From positions 186,001-250,000 of the forward strand of contig VXCM01000222.1 in NCBI GenBank assembly GCA_014773175.1: DNA of 64,000 nucleotides, given 5' to 3'. The position numbers were made by a program, and so were the translations under genes. Source of the DNA: Lucifuga dentata. Taxonomy: Eukaryota > Chordata > Actinopteri > Ophidiiformes > Bythitidae. The stretch's first letter is position 1; each line of letters opens with the position of its first letter. Below are positions 1-33,214 of the stretch, one piece after another. The notes under the pieces were generated by a model. That model was not told the DNA's origin. It did no database searches and saw only the letters and a list, made by a program, of their open reading frames with translations.

Positions 1-584
1 CATGCTCCTCTAGAACTATAACCATGAGATTTTTCCAGACATCATTATTGCAATTCCTAGAAAAGTAAAATGTGTAAATGTCCTTGGGAACTTATTTTGA
101 ATAAATAAGGCAACAGAAAACATGTTGTCTTCAAATCAGTAACACCTGAAGCATCTCACCTGGTTTTGTTTAATTGGTGCCCACCCATCAGTGGCTAAAT
201 GGTGTAATTTTGAAAACACTGGACAATAGTGAAGGGATACAACTTTGCTTTAGTTTTCATCAAAACCTGAAATGTTATAAAGACATCATGTCTCACAGAG
301 TGCCATGCAAACAAATGAATGGAAAGTAATTTCATTGTTTGGGATTAAAAATAGAAGTGCAATGAGAGAAATAAGCCAAGATATGGGGAAATAATTGAAG
401 AAAAGAGGAAAGTGTGTGAGAACATGGTTTTGATGGTATTAAAAGAAAATTGTACAGCGAGTAAAACTGAGTATTACTGTATCTATGTCTCTGGCGAATG
501 GCAGTAGTATTCTGTGAAATATGAGAGCCTAAAGAATAGACACAATGGCAAAAGCTAATGGTTAAGGTACTGTTTGTCTCATAG
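1..584 (+). other. intron sequence upstream of the first visible bahcc1 exon
   Basis: AT-rich, with no open coding segment. It ends in the acceptor at 581-584. It is presumed to be part of an intron of bahcc1. Confidence 0.75.
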
Positions 585-20668
<20,084 letters not shown>

Positions 20669-22640
20669 GGCCAACTCCCATGAGGATACTACTGAAGGAC
20701 CCCTCCAGAGGAAGGATCAGAGTCCATGGTTTAACTTAAAAGACCCCTCCAGCCTTGGAAGAAGACAAGCGTTCCTAGGTGTCCATGGCTATGCCTTAAG
20801 GACCCATGGACTAGATGTCAGCACTAAAGCAGGGCTGAGGCTACACACTGGAGTCTATTGACCTCTATCCTTCATGGAAAGGAAGGGGATGATCACAGAT
20901 AGACCAGCCCTGGTGCAATTCTTTCTAGGAGAATGGCAGATGAAAGTCTGGGTCTTCCTGAGATTCACTGAATTTAAGAACTGTTTTTTCATTGGGCTAT
21001 TTTTAATAGAGCAAATGTGATTGACAGCTTCATATCTGGTTTGTGGACCCATGCTCCCAGTTCCTATCATGTGTCACCAAAGGAGAACTGAGAGTGCACT
21101 GGACTGTGCAAAGTACCACGAGGCTGACTGGTCTCTGAGGACCAATTTACTAAGGTAGCCTTACCTGAGAAAATGAGAATGAAAGCGAGGCCCTTGACCT
21201 CTTCATTCCAGGGATGTTAAAAACATGTAAAGGATGTAAAGTTGATGTCTGTAAATATTTTAAATTTTTCCCAATCAAGCCATACACTTCAGTACCTCTC
21301 GCCTGTCTTAACTGTTCAGGTGTACATTGTACAGTTCAATTATTGTATTGTTGTCTGTTGTCTATATGTACATAAAAGCTATTTTATATAGGAGTCTATT
21401 GTATATATATAAGATGTATCTTTCCATGTTTGCGATTGATTTATTTTTATATGGGTGTAGAATACATTTTTGTTTTCTTTGCTTTGGGAAGTCAAGATTG
21501 AAGATGTTAGTGTTGCACTGCATATGCCCTGCTGAGACAGAGACGGACAGAGCACAGACAAAGAGAAGGATTTAGTCTACAGGACAAGACCAACTTTCTG
21601 AAAGAGAGGGGTCATCCTGTTTAAAAAAAAAAATAGGTCAAGTGGCTTTTGTATAAGTGTCCTGTTCTTTGCATTTGTATTGTCCTATTTTATAAATTCT
21701 TTTTATTTATGTACCTCTCATTTTCATCATCACAAAGCAGATCCCACTGGACTGCAATCACGGGTTAAAAATTAATTAAGATTAATGACATAAATATACC
21801 TTTTGGCACAATGTTTGTGTGTGATGAGTGTCCTGGCATCACTATAATCATGTCCACACAAATCAATTTAGAGCAAGACTGGGTCTTTTTGAAAATGTGT
21901 TGCATGTGCATTGCACTCATGAGTGCATAGTTCAGCACGTTATGACCTATAAAAATACCAAAGTGTCTATAAGAACTTTATTTCCTTTATTTAAATTTAA
22001 CATATGTCAAGCACCTGTACTGAAATCAATGAAGAAATCACTGGTAACTTCTTACGGAAAACTTGTCCTCCACTATGTGCATATATATATATATTGGCTT
22101 TGCCTTGTGACAATGGTTTCTTGCACATATACCTGCAGTCTTGTTTTGTGCAACAAAAGGCCATGTGGAGGAGTGGCTATGAAGGTCAAGGTACTGACAA
22201 AGTAAAAGGTTGAGTACTGAAAATTAGTTGGAATTAATCCATTTTTATTTTCGTCAGCCATCTATGTCTATTTTGTACAGTACGTGCACATAGTCAATGC
22301 TAACTGTGAAGGACAATCAGATTCACAAAGCAATGGACATAGAGTAGGTTCACTCAATCTGAAAGTTACTTAAGTTTATTTAATTTGTGCCAAGTACATT
22401 TTGTCTTTTTTGTCATGTTTGATATGCAATCCTAAGTATTCTTTGTTCACAAAGTTTTAATTTTGTTCATCGGCATTTTATTTATTGTCAATGTTGCTGT
22501 TTGTTCAAGAGCGCTTTATGAGAATGTGACATTGTTTTTCTTGGTGTGATGTCGCATTTGCGCTTCTTAAATAAAACTCTGGTCTTGGCGAGGCCACCTA
22601 GTGAAAAGAAATAAAGCAACACTGGATTCTTCTCATCCAC
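20669..22640 (+). other. bahcc1: bahcc1 3' UTR with two polyadenylation signals
   Basis: AT-rich non-coding sequence follows the stop codon without a gap. Two AATAAA signals lie at 22570-22575 and 22610-22615, which suggests cleavage near 22630-22640. Three exact UGUANAUA (Pumilio-type) motifs lie at 21250-21257, 21367-21374 and 21400-21407. No transcript is available, so the end is inferred from the signals. Confidence 0.7.
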
Positions 22641-22788
22641 AAACCTTTGTAAATTAATTTTATGTCCACATCTTACTCCACCAGTCATTTCCCATCAATA
22701 CATTTAGGTCCTTTTACACCTTTCATAACCTTTGTAATTTTATCCAAAAATAATCATTCTTTGTTCTGCACAAAACATGAAAAAGCAA

Positions 22789-22791
<3 letters not shown>

Positions 22792-22837
<46 letters not shown>
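22792..22837 (+). repeat. (TC)n microsatellite
   Basis: About 46 bp of uninterrupted CT/TC dinucleotides just beyond the bahcc1 polyadenylation signals. Confidence 0.97.
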
Positions 22838-22840
<3 letters not shown>

Positions 22841-25800
22841 CTAACAACGAACAAGCCCATTTAAAAGATAGACAATCTTCTTGGGTGCTGTAATGCTGTA
22901 ATTGAGTATTTGGGGAAATATCTGTAGTATCTGGGATATTGCCTGTGAAACACAAAAGACTGTCACCAGATGCTGTAGAGATAATATTAAGGTTATAGGT
23001 TCAGACTACATTAAGTCAGTGAAGAAAATTGGTATTTCTGTGCACAAACATATGATGGAAATACTGGATCTTTGATTGTATTAAAAAAGATTATTAATTT
23101 AATAAATCAATCCTGTTTTTTTTATTATATATTAAAGAGCAGGATGTGAGCACATTGTTGCAGATTTTAGTTTAGTTTGATCCATTTCAAACTGTTGTTG
23201 CTGCTTGTACAGACTTATTCTATTCTTATTTACTCCTCAACTACCCCCGTCCTGCCTCCAGTAGTTTCTTATTATCATACGTGGTGATGACAGCGCTCAC
23301 ATTTTGCATTATGTACAGTGATATATGTATTTACTAGGTCTTCTTCAAGTGGTTTCATGTGCTCATCTCAAATTACTTGAGGCTACTTGTGTTCATTTTG
23401 GTCACATAGGCCACATATTTCAAATTTAAATAAATATGGACAAATCTTTAAATAAATAGGAACAAATCTGTCACAGTATCAAATAAACCAACTGGGTTTA
23501 CCTGCTGAGCTCTGAAAATATAATTTGACTCATTCAAATATAAATATGAATTTGAGTTATTCATGATTAAGTGTATTTAATTGGTTGGTAGGCAAACAAT
23601 ACAGAAGCCCCAAAGGAAATAACAACTAGGAACTGTTATGAGTTAGACTATTTACTATTAGAATATTTTGTCCTCAGCTCTAAAAAAGAAATGTCTTTCA
23701 GCACTATGTCAATGTGTTCAAAATTTGTAAATCTGAAATTTGTGTATTTGAGCTGCAAATTTTACATTACAAAATTCTGTAAAAGTGTTACAGAATTAAG
23801 ATTTTTTTATAGAAGGCACAAAGAAATGCCATAACATAAAATGCCAGATTTTAATCCAATGAATTGCTTATTTCTGATCAAAATAAAGGACATTAATAAA
23901 AACATTCTGAAGATCCCAAAATGATAGAAGTAAATGACAGCGCTCTCTGGTGGAATGCAAAGCATCCTGCACATCACACAAAATAAAATAAGCTTATATG
24001 AAAACATGTTTAATTTTCAAATTGTGACTCAAAGATAAATAATCTAGTTCCTGTCTACAACCCTGCACAAAATGCCAGTAACAATAAACACTTTTTTTAC
24101 GGTCAGCATCTGGGGTAGCCGATAAATTCCTTTTTTTTTTTAATCCAAAACATTATCTGCAACCTAACTGCATGTTTATTTACATTTGTGCTTATCAGCT
24201 TTGACAAAGCTAGTCTCTGTAACCTGATCCAGTGAAATAACCACTCATTTGGCCTGAAGCAGCAACAATATAGGTCAGTGACCTTTCTCTGCAGGCTCAG
24301 GGGTCTCTTTGTCCTGCATGGAGCCCCAGCGCTGCCACCCCTCCCCCCACTGCCCAATGGGGGTTAATGTGCACATCAGTCAACTCCAGCACTAGCCCGG
24401 TGAACACAAGCCACTCTGTTTACCATCACAACCCTTTGTGTTGACTATGACCACTGCTCCGTGTCCACACCATGGCCCTTCCTGCATCAGCAACATGGCG
24501 GTTGGATAGTGATAAGAACAGGCGTGTGGGTGTTCAAGCTCAGCATCGTGTTTAGAAAAGGAGTTGCCTCATTACCCCACTGTGCATTTGAAATACATGG
24601 TCAAAATAAGATTTACCAGGGATCAAAGGAGAATTGGGGTTGTGCTTGAGGTACAAGTAAGTTTTGACATAATAGATTTAAGCCAACAGGTGTGAAGATC
24701 ACTAAAACGCTTTTCTTATTGTGACTAAATTTTACGACATATAAGTTGGATTCTGTTATTTCTTACCCCAAAGACTAGTCTGAATTCCTCACTTTTTCAG
24801 TGCCTGTCTGCTTCAGCTCACTCAGCATCCAGACTGTGTTGCCCAGTGTCAACAGGAGGAATGCTTTCCTGCACAAATATCTACACCTCATAAATGTCTC
24901 GCCCTCTGCTTGACCCTGTCTGGCCTCTGACAGTGAGGCGGTTGAACAGGGGGACAGACAGCTTGGAGTGTGTGTGTGTGTGTGTTTGTGTGTAACAGCG
25001 GGGTTAAGGTGAGGTCTTAGGTCCTAGCAAGGTGCTGAGAGAAGAGAACAGGACAAACAGATCGCTCAGATGCTGACTGCTCTTTCTTTCTTTAAGGGAA
25101 TTAAAGCTATGATCATTAAGTTTGTAGCATATCAATAAAGGCAATAGAAGCTTTCAAGCATTCCCCCTTTGGAACTAAACAAAATCTCTTGGTCTGAACA
25201 CAGAAGAATTTCAATCTTTTTGTTTAGCTTGAATTAAGAATTGAGTCTTTAAATGACCTGAAGCTAAAAGTGAGTATGTGCACGTTCTCTGCATACATAA
25301 TGTCAGGCTTTCAGAGGCGAACTGAATGGAAAACCACCTGCTGTTTGTAAATGCCTACACTACCCCAATGGGTTACGATGGACTAATGTACACTCCTGTA
25401 TTGCACAGGCACACATGCATGTATGCACACACACTCTTAACTCTCTAACCATGCTGTGATGCTGTGTGTTGCCTGCCATGGCCCAGATCCAGCCATGCCA
25501 CCCCTAATCCATTTCTCTGTTGCTCATTATTAGTGGCTTGTAAAGATTCTGTATCAGCTATGCTAAAAGAGCTTTTCACAGTATTACACAGGATTACTGT
25601 CACTCCTCACATGTTATTCACCAACATGTTTACATGGCTGACAAAATAGCAAGGAATTAAGAGTCCTTGTTGCATTTATCCAAAAATCATCCCTCCAAAC
25701 ACTTTTCCTTTAGTTCCCCTTGGTACTACATTTGTACTCTAGACTCTTGTAGCTGAATGGAACAAGAAAATGAAAAGAGAAAGTTAGAAAAGGAGAAATC

Positions 25801-28139
25801 AGCTTGTAAAAGCAGTAGTGGTAAATAATTGTATGTTGACATAAAATGTGGTCTCAAGCTATTACGTATATTGTACATCAAACCTAAAAAGCTCAGAACC
25901 TACATGCTGCTGTTTACCCATCTTAGCAGCAGTCACAGAGTACAGCATTAAGAGGATGGATGCAGTCTGTAAACAGGTCTCTACATCCTGAGGAACACTG
26001 TTCCCATCAGTTCTGTGCAGATGACCCAGTTGTAGATAACTAAACTAAAACTAAATAAAAACTAAAGAAAGTTCAGGAGTCTGCTGAAACCTGGACGTGG
26101 ACGATGCTTAGTAACTATAGGGATTTCAGCAGAGTATGAACCATAGAGATGGACTATCATGAGAAAATAGGGATTTGTGTTTTATGGGGTGCTGAAGGTG
26201 GCATTCTAGGGTCAGCCTGGCTCTCCTGTGGCAGTCAGAGAGGGCTGGGATAGTTCTGGCTCTGCAACACTACTGAATCTGGGTTTGATCTACTATGTGG
26301 ATGCCTTGCTGTGTTGGGTTATTAAGTAGTACTGCACCATCAGCCCCAGCTGCTCCGCCATCCTTCCTCTATATCTGTCACAAAATCTCTCAGTGTTCAC
26401 AGTACAGTACCCAACAAAGGCAGGAAAAGTTACAGCCTGTCATAAAAGGGGTCAGTCGCTTTCTCTTACTGTCCCATTTGTAAGTGCAGGACAGCTGGAA
26501 ATGCCTGATAAATAATGAAGAAAGGCCTTTGGCCCTCTTAGGAGAAATGTTCCAACAAGAGAGACTGGTACGTACCATCAGGTGCAGTCCAGATCAGACT
26601 CAAGTAAACCATATTGTAGATATCAACCCATAAGCTACTATTAATTTTTTTAAATAACAGATGTAAGAAACTGTCTCCCCTGCAACAGATGTGATTATTA
26701 TCTGAACTGTTGCCATTACTTGTTCAATCACAAAAATTCAAAGAACACACAGGACAGATATTGTATGGAACCTTATATCGGAGAAGAACATTACTCCTTT
26801 CCTTGCACAACCTCCTGTGTAGGGTGTTTGTGCATTCCTGTGTTTAAAGCCCCTCTGTTTAGTTCTCTGGGGTGTTTACCCCTTTCACAGTAGCAGGGAA
26901 GCAGCTCCCACCATCCCATCTCTGTTTACATTGCTCTTCTCCTCTATTTACTCTGTGCTCCAGTGCCCTGGCGCACTGCACTCCAAACAACTGTTCCATT
27001 ATGGGGAGAGCAGGCGCTTCAACTGCACAGTGCTGCCACACAGCTCTCTCTGACAGCCCACCACAGTGCCCCCCCATGATCACTGCCTGGCTCCAATGGC
27101 ATGCTAGTTATTGTTGCTGTACAGCTCAGTCTCCTTCAGTACCAGGGTGGTTTCTGGGCATGGAGTCAGCCAGGGCAACTGTCAGAGATTGTCTCCAAAC
27201 CGCAAGACAAATTTGCCAAGTTCAGCTTTTGATTAAGTGGCTCGTCCGGGATGCAGTGCTGTGGTGATTCACTACAAGCAGCAATCATATCCAGATGATC
27301 TAGTGTAAGTAGCATAAACACATCTATCACAACAGAGGGCTTTTAAAACATGCCATAACAAAATATGCCGCACTCTCATTGCATAGGTACATTTATTTTG
27401 TATTCTTAGATTCCTACATATCCGTTTCCTGCACAACATCTTCCATAGGTGTCATTATTTCCCAGCGCATGAGGGGTCTAGCCTCCAAACCCTGTGTAGT
27501 ACCATATACTATTGTGCATTTGGCAAGATTGCTGTCAGGTAAAAGGAAGACTATTGTCTAACTGACTACCTTAAGGTCAGCCTACACCATGAATCTCCAG
27601 TGAATTGTTTTTATCCTCCGCCTGTTCTTTTTCCTGCTGGTGCACACAGCTGGTGCTGAGTCAGGTGACAGGAAACCTGGGAGAAAGGCCACCAAGCATC
27701 CCCAGGCTCCCAGTAGACCACTGCAGGGCCCTGCGGCTACAGGGACAGGAGACACTCCATTCATCACAATACAATAGCTACTGCCTAGGGCAGTGGAATA
27801 TGGGGCTGTCTGGGTCTATATGTGCCTCTGTGTGCATACAAGTGCTAATATGTGAATTGGCATTTGTGTGTCTCTCTCTGTCTTAATTTGTGTGTGTGCA
27901 TATACAGATGTCAAAAGTACTATCATCTATAGATTCACTTTGGTTTACAGTGCAATAAAACTGAAAAATCTGTAAAAAGAACTGAAGTCTTGCCTGTTCT
28001 ACAAGACATTCTAAAATGGCCTGGACAATATTATTGTTAACCTTTAGAGGTTATAAGAATTTTAATCACAGTGATACTTGAACCAGACTATTCTCTTCTA
28101 CTTAGTATCATGGGCATCTTCAATCTTACATGAGTCGTT
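22838..28139. other. intergenic, no gene seen
   Basis: Mixed AT-rich and moderately GC-rich sequence with many stop codons in all frames. The short ORFs have no family resemblance. One CTCF-like motif lies at 23940-23953. A short GT tract is at about 24969-24993. Blocks near 24290-24500 and 26870-27270 are GC-richer and could be regulatory; this is a guess. Confidence 0.7.
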
Positions 28140-29110
28140 CAGCCAGTTTAAAAGGAGAAGTGTACTCACTTTGCTGTTTAATGACACTGTATCAAACTAA
28201 ACATGGGAAAGAGCAGAAAGTTGTCTCAGGAGATAAGAAAGCAGGTAAAGTCAAGTATGGTCAATGTAATGGCTACAAGACCATCTCCATCAAGTCCACT
28301 GGACTGTAGCATCCCTGAATGGCTGTAAGATGAAGATTTACTAAATATTTAAGGAAAATGTTGTTTAAATGGTGGAGAAACAACCAAAGAAAACCTCAAA
28401 ACAAATCTAAGTTGACCTTCAAGCTCAAGATGCAACAGTCTCAAGTCAAACCATCTGTCTCTGTCTGAGTGAAAATGGCTCATAAACCCATGAAGACCCC
28501 ACTTCAAAGAGATTAAAACAAAAAAAAAAGCCTGATTGAAGTTTGCTAAAACACATGTTGACAAGCCATATTCCTTCTGTGAAAATTTCAGTTGGACTCT
28601 GAAAAAAATAGAGCTTTTTGATAAATCAGACCAATTCTATTTTCACAGAAAACAAGACAAAGCTTTCAAAGAAACAACATCAGACAAAAGTGATGTTTTG
28701 GCATTGCTTTGCCACATCTGGCAATGGGCTGCTTGAATCTGTGCAGCACATGACAGAATCAGAGGGCTATCAAATCATTTTGGAGCAGGATGCATAGAGA
28801 AAGCACCCAAGACTGGATGAGAAGAATCAGTCTGATTCTTCTCATCCAGTCTTGGGTGAACAGTCTTGGGTGAACTGGTCTGCTGCAAGTCCTGATCTGG
28901 ATCCCATTGAACACTTATGGAAAGAACTGAAACTCTGAGAAGAATGGACTAAACTACCAGCAGAAAAAAAATATATAATGATCATTTGTTTCATCATGAA
29001 AAGCAAAATTTCAACTCCATTAAATCATGGACACAAAATGCATTTGTCACTTTCAAGGTCTGAGACAATTGTGAACTAAAAAAAAGAAAGAAAAAAAACG
29101 CAAAGGGTAA
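28140..29110 (+). pseudogene. Tc1/mariner-like transposase relic
   Basis: Decayed transposon copy. The ATG at 28203 opens MGKSRKLSQEIRKQVK, like the N-terminus of fish Tc1 transposases. Near the end, 28882-28935 reads AASPDLDPIEHLWKELKL, the conserved catalytic-E region, followed by a stop. In between, frames are broken, and the second catalytic Asp region is missing, occupied by an inverted duplication (28804-28858). Terminal repeats are not clear, so the limits are approximate. The copy cannot encode active transposase. Confidence 0.82.
28804..28858. repeat. perfect 27-bp inverted repeat with 1-nt spacer, plus 14-bp tandem copy
   Basis: The arm 28804-28830 is the exact reverse complement of 28832-28858, with a single T between. 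The last 14 bases (28847-28860) are repeated directly at 28861-28874. It lies within the Tc1 relic. Confidence 0.95.
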
Positions 29111-29448
29111 TAATATTCTTGGTAATGTCTGTATTTATGTAGTAAAACAAACTTTTTTGGATTCACTCAAAGTGCCTATAAGAAAAAAGACCAAATTATA
29201 AACTAAAAAACAAAGACAAAAAAGACTCAGGAAGATCACCTCTAGGAGATGCAGGTGGCTGAATCCAGATAGGTGCAGAAACAGAAGATACACTGTTGTA
29301 CTTTCACCACCACAGACCTCTGTGAGTGATGAAGACATACATCCATGGTGTTTAAGCAACTGCACATATGCACAGAGAACCTCTTTGTCTTATCGAGCCC
29401 ATCTGTGCAGTATCCAACACATACAATGAAAAGGATCAAAGTGTTTAA

Positions 29449-30014
29449 AGGACCATACTGGCAATCGTGCATGTTTGAGCCTAATATATATACAACCTGC
29501 ATACAGTAACATTACTGACAACCAATTTCCAAAACAAAAAACGGTATTTTAGTTTTCTTATTATTTTTCATATCCTCCAGTCTTTCAAAATCAAATGTTC
29601 AGGTGATATACTCACTTAAATTTGACGTTTCGTCTGGTAACACTTTTGCACAATTGTAGAAGGGCCGGTTGGTTTTATTTCTCAGTAAAAGTCTGAGACT
29701 ATATTCCCTGGCAGAAACATACATTGTCTTCCATGCAGCTCAGTGTAGGATCGGTTAAATAAAGTTACTTTAACTAAAAAGCTAATAGACATATTGTTTG
29801 CTGTGATGGGTTATGTAGCTTAAGAGCATTTCAAGTCTCTACAAGTTGATTTTAAAGTTTACTGGAATGAACTGAAACCATTGGCAGTCTGGTAGGTAGG
29901 GAAAAAAATTTCAGAAATTTACCATTAAAGTAGTATATTCTGGGAAATGGTTGTCAGTAATGTAACATGTATGTGGATTATATGTACTGGGCTCAAACAT
30001 GCACAATTGGTATG
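29449..30014. mobile_element. non-autonomous DNA element with TTAA target duplication (MITE-like)
   Basis: A 566-bp segment flanked by TTAA on both sides (29445-29448 and 30015-30018). Its ends are imperfect inverted repeats: left CCATACTGGCAATCGTGCAT against the reverse complement of the right end, CATACCAATTGTGCATG, with similarity continuing about 100 bp inward (both arms share ACATTACTGACAACCA). It has no ORF. A second copy starts at 63601, also after TTAA. TTAA duplications are typical of piggyBac and Kolobok elements; the superfamily is inferred. Confidence 0.75.
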
Positions 30015-30023
30015 TTAATTTAA

Positions 30024-33000
30024 TGGCACAAGTGGTGTGTGTGAGTATTAGAAAGAGCAGAAATTCATGCATGCCTGTGTGTGTATGAAAGTGCCAAGCA
30101 TACCAGGATATAAAACAATTGTGCCCAGCTGCTGGGCCTCCAGTGCCTGATGCCAGAGCCCTTAAACACATCCATGTCCTTCAGTATATGGCCCTTCTCC
30201 TCCTTCTCCTCCTTCTCCTCCTCATTTATATCAGCACTTTAAAAATATACAGTCTGCTTAGATACTCAGCAGTCATTATAAGCTCCATGAACAGCACTTG
30301 GGCATCTTATCAACATGAGCTGAAGCCCTTGGGCAACTGAGCTGTGCTTTGATCAGACATTTTGGAGACATCCCTCATTTTCTTCAAACAAATCCATCGG
30401 GGTCAGTGTGCTAAATTTGCATCATACTGCAAACACTAAATGTACTTGATGATTCAGGAAAAAGAGAAAAAGCAATATGTTTGTTTAATAAAGAGGTGAG
30501 AGGGTGAAAACAATGTGCATGTAAGGAGAGACAGTGAGGAGGAGGAGGAGAGAAGAGAGTATGTCAAAGAGAAGTGAGGACAACAAAAGATACTGTCAGA
30601 GAATGAAGACGGAAGAGAACAGCATGCATGGGCCATGCCATGAGATCAACTGACAAACATTTCTGCAGCCATGGCAGAGGCAAATCAGCATCCATCCCCT
30701 GAATGGCCTGTGACAGTTGTTATGTACAGAGACCCAATTTCATTTTATATCTTCTCTTGACTTTTAGCCCTGCTATCTGTCAGTGGGAGAGAAACAGAAT
30801 GAGTGAATGAAAGAAAGAGGTAGAAAAGTCGAGCTCAGCAGAGCTCAGTCGAGGTCTGCTGCTGAACAGTAGGAGAGAAAGTGAAAGAAAAGGAGAAAGA
30901 GAAAGATGTAGACAAGAAAGAAAATGAAACCTAAATGGACCAATTCAGCTGGTGGAGACACACAGAGAATTCACCTGAGGGCAGTCTCATGCCCTGTTTG
31001 TGTCTCCATGGCGACAAGCCTCCTGCGTGGGGGCTTCTGTGCAGACAGACAGTAGTCCAAATAGCTAGCCCTGCTATTGATTTCCACACTGTTTCTGCCC
31101 CCCTGACCAGATCAGCAGAATAAGCTAACCACATTCATGTGGGTACTACAGAGAGATGCAGCATCTTCTCATCATTATTTAGATTAAGTTCATTGCATGT
31201 TTTCGGGCAGATATGATGTCTAATGGGTATTTTCAGAAACACTTCATATGTGCACAATCCTCCCAGCAGATCAGATAAAGTATTTTCTCAGCTGCTAACT
31301 GGCATTTGCCCAGGATATCTCCAGCCTTCAATGCATTATGATTTAAAGACCTCAACCAACTGGGCCAAAGGCTTGATAACATCTTATAGTCTGGTCCCTG
31401 GAGATATAAATACATCTACAGTACAGAGTATCTGTCTTGTAGTCAGCATGGTTTCAAGCCCTTAGGCAGTTGTCCTTAATGACAAGCCTTTTCCATCATC
31501 TCTCCCCGCTCAACTCCACCTCCATCAGTATCCTTACCATAGGAGCCAGATCAGAGGCTCAAAATGACCTTAATCTGGGGTCTATTGGCCAGTGTTGTCT
31601 TACAGGCCCACTCTGTACACACGGAACATTATGGAAGTTTTAATAGGTGATGAGAGCAGCTGTTGCCAGCACAGCGTTGATTTACTGTGGCTAAGAGAGG
31701 GCTTAATGACTATAGAGGCAGACAGCTCTTAACCCTTTGATGTATGCTGGATAATGTAATAGGATCAGGTAGCCTCCTGGGAAACTTGCATGTATGCTCA
31801 TGCACTAACGTGAGCATACACGGGCGCAAACCGTTTTGGAATACAATTAAGCTGTATAAAAGCTCCTTACTAAGAGAGTGCCAACCTCCTGCTGCTGTAC
31901 AGTAAATTTAAAATAAACACACATGGGCTGAACTTGTACCACTAGTTACAGCTAGTGTTCCATCAGACACGCTTGTGAGGTTCATGCATGAGCACAAACA
32001 CACGAGAACACACAAACAAGCTGACACCACACATACACACACATTTGTGTTCCATACTGACAGGTGGTGCATGTTCAAGGAAACACAACCTTACGCAGCA
32101 CAAACAGCCCCAGTAGGCTTAGCACTTCAGCGGAGAGCAATTGGAGCGCTTACGCAAAGCTAGCACTATTCAGACCATGCACCATCCATCTCTAGGGTCA
32201 AAGGGCACAAATTCTGTTTGCACCTTGAAGACACCAATATCCTCTCTTTCACAGGGTGTCCTCCATCACAGCTGGACAAACAACAGGGATTGGCCAGGCT
32301 AAACAGTCATGACATGGATTAAACATCTGATGACTGATAGCCTTGTCAAAAAATAAATGTGCACACATGCACAAACAATTTCATGCAAACTTGCATGAGC
32401 GTACAAACCAATGTGTGTGTGTGTATATATGCACAACATTTCCCACACAAATATTACATTTCTAAATAATCATTGCTGTAACAACTGAGAATCTCAGCCA
32501 ACCTACTGTTTTGAACCCCAACCTAAACCTCCAGCCCAGGTCCCATTAACCCATCTAGGAATGATAGCTAAATTGGTGTCTAGCTCTCCAAGGCCAGCCA
32601 GGATGTAATCAAAAACAGACGGACTAATCAACAAAAATGCTCTCTATTCCGGTAAGGATGTCTCCCAGTAGTACATGAATTACTGCGAATGATGTTGGGC
32701 TACTAGCACCAGCCAACTCACTGTCTTCCAATGCCAAGTGAGAGGACGCCAAGCACTTCCTGCTGTAAACAACCCACAGACGGAGAAAGAGGGGAGGAAA
32801 CCTCCGAATGAGAAACAACAGGAGACGTAGAGACGACCCAGTTGCTCAAAGAAAATTTTTCCGATGAACAAATGTGCTCAATTTGTCAGACAAGCTACAG
32901 TAGTCTGTTTGAGGGAAATGAGTGTGTAAGTGTATGTGTGTTCTAGGACAACTGGCATCTCTCTGTGTTGACACACACATAGCAAGTGCTTAAGGCTTAT

Positions 33001-33210
33001 GGAGACAGACGCTGGATATACAGCTTGGCTGTGCTCACACTACATAAAAAGGGCTTGCTCTCTTTTCTTTATTGTTCTCTCTCCTCCCACACAAAACTGT
33101 CCCCTCCATTGCAACTGCTAGCCTGCTGTCACAAGCTATCAGCACCAATATCAGCCTCACCTGTCACCACCAGCACACCTCATAATGCTGACTAGATCTA
33201 CATTCTTGAT
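30024..33210. other. intergenic, no gene seen
   Basis: No coding signal. Blocks around 30930-31130 and 31500-31760 are GC-balanced and could be conserved non-coding DNA; comparison with other fish would be needed. Short CA/GT and CT tracts are scattered. Confidence 0.65.
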
Positions 33211-33214
33211 TATT

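Noticed and set aside
26872..27267. 131-codon ORF in the intergenic region
   Set aside because: No conserved motif, no splice context and composition typical of chance openness in GC-balanced DNA.
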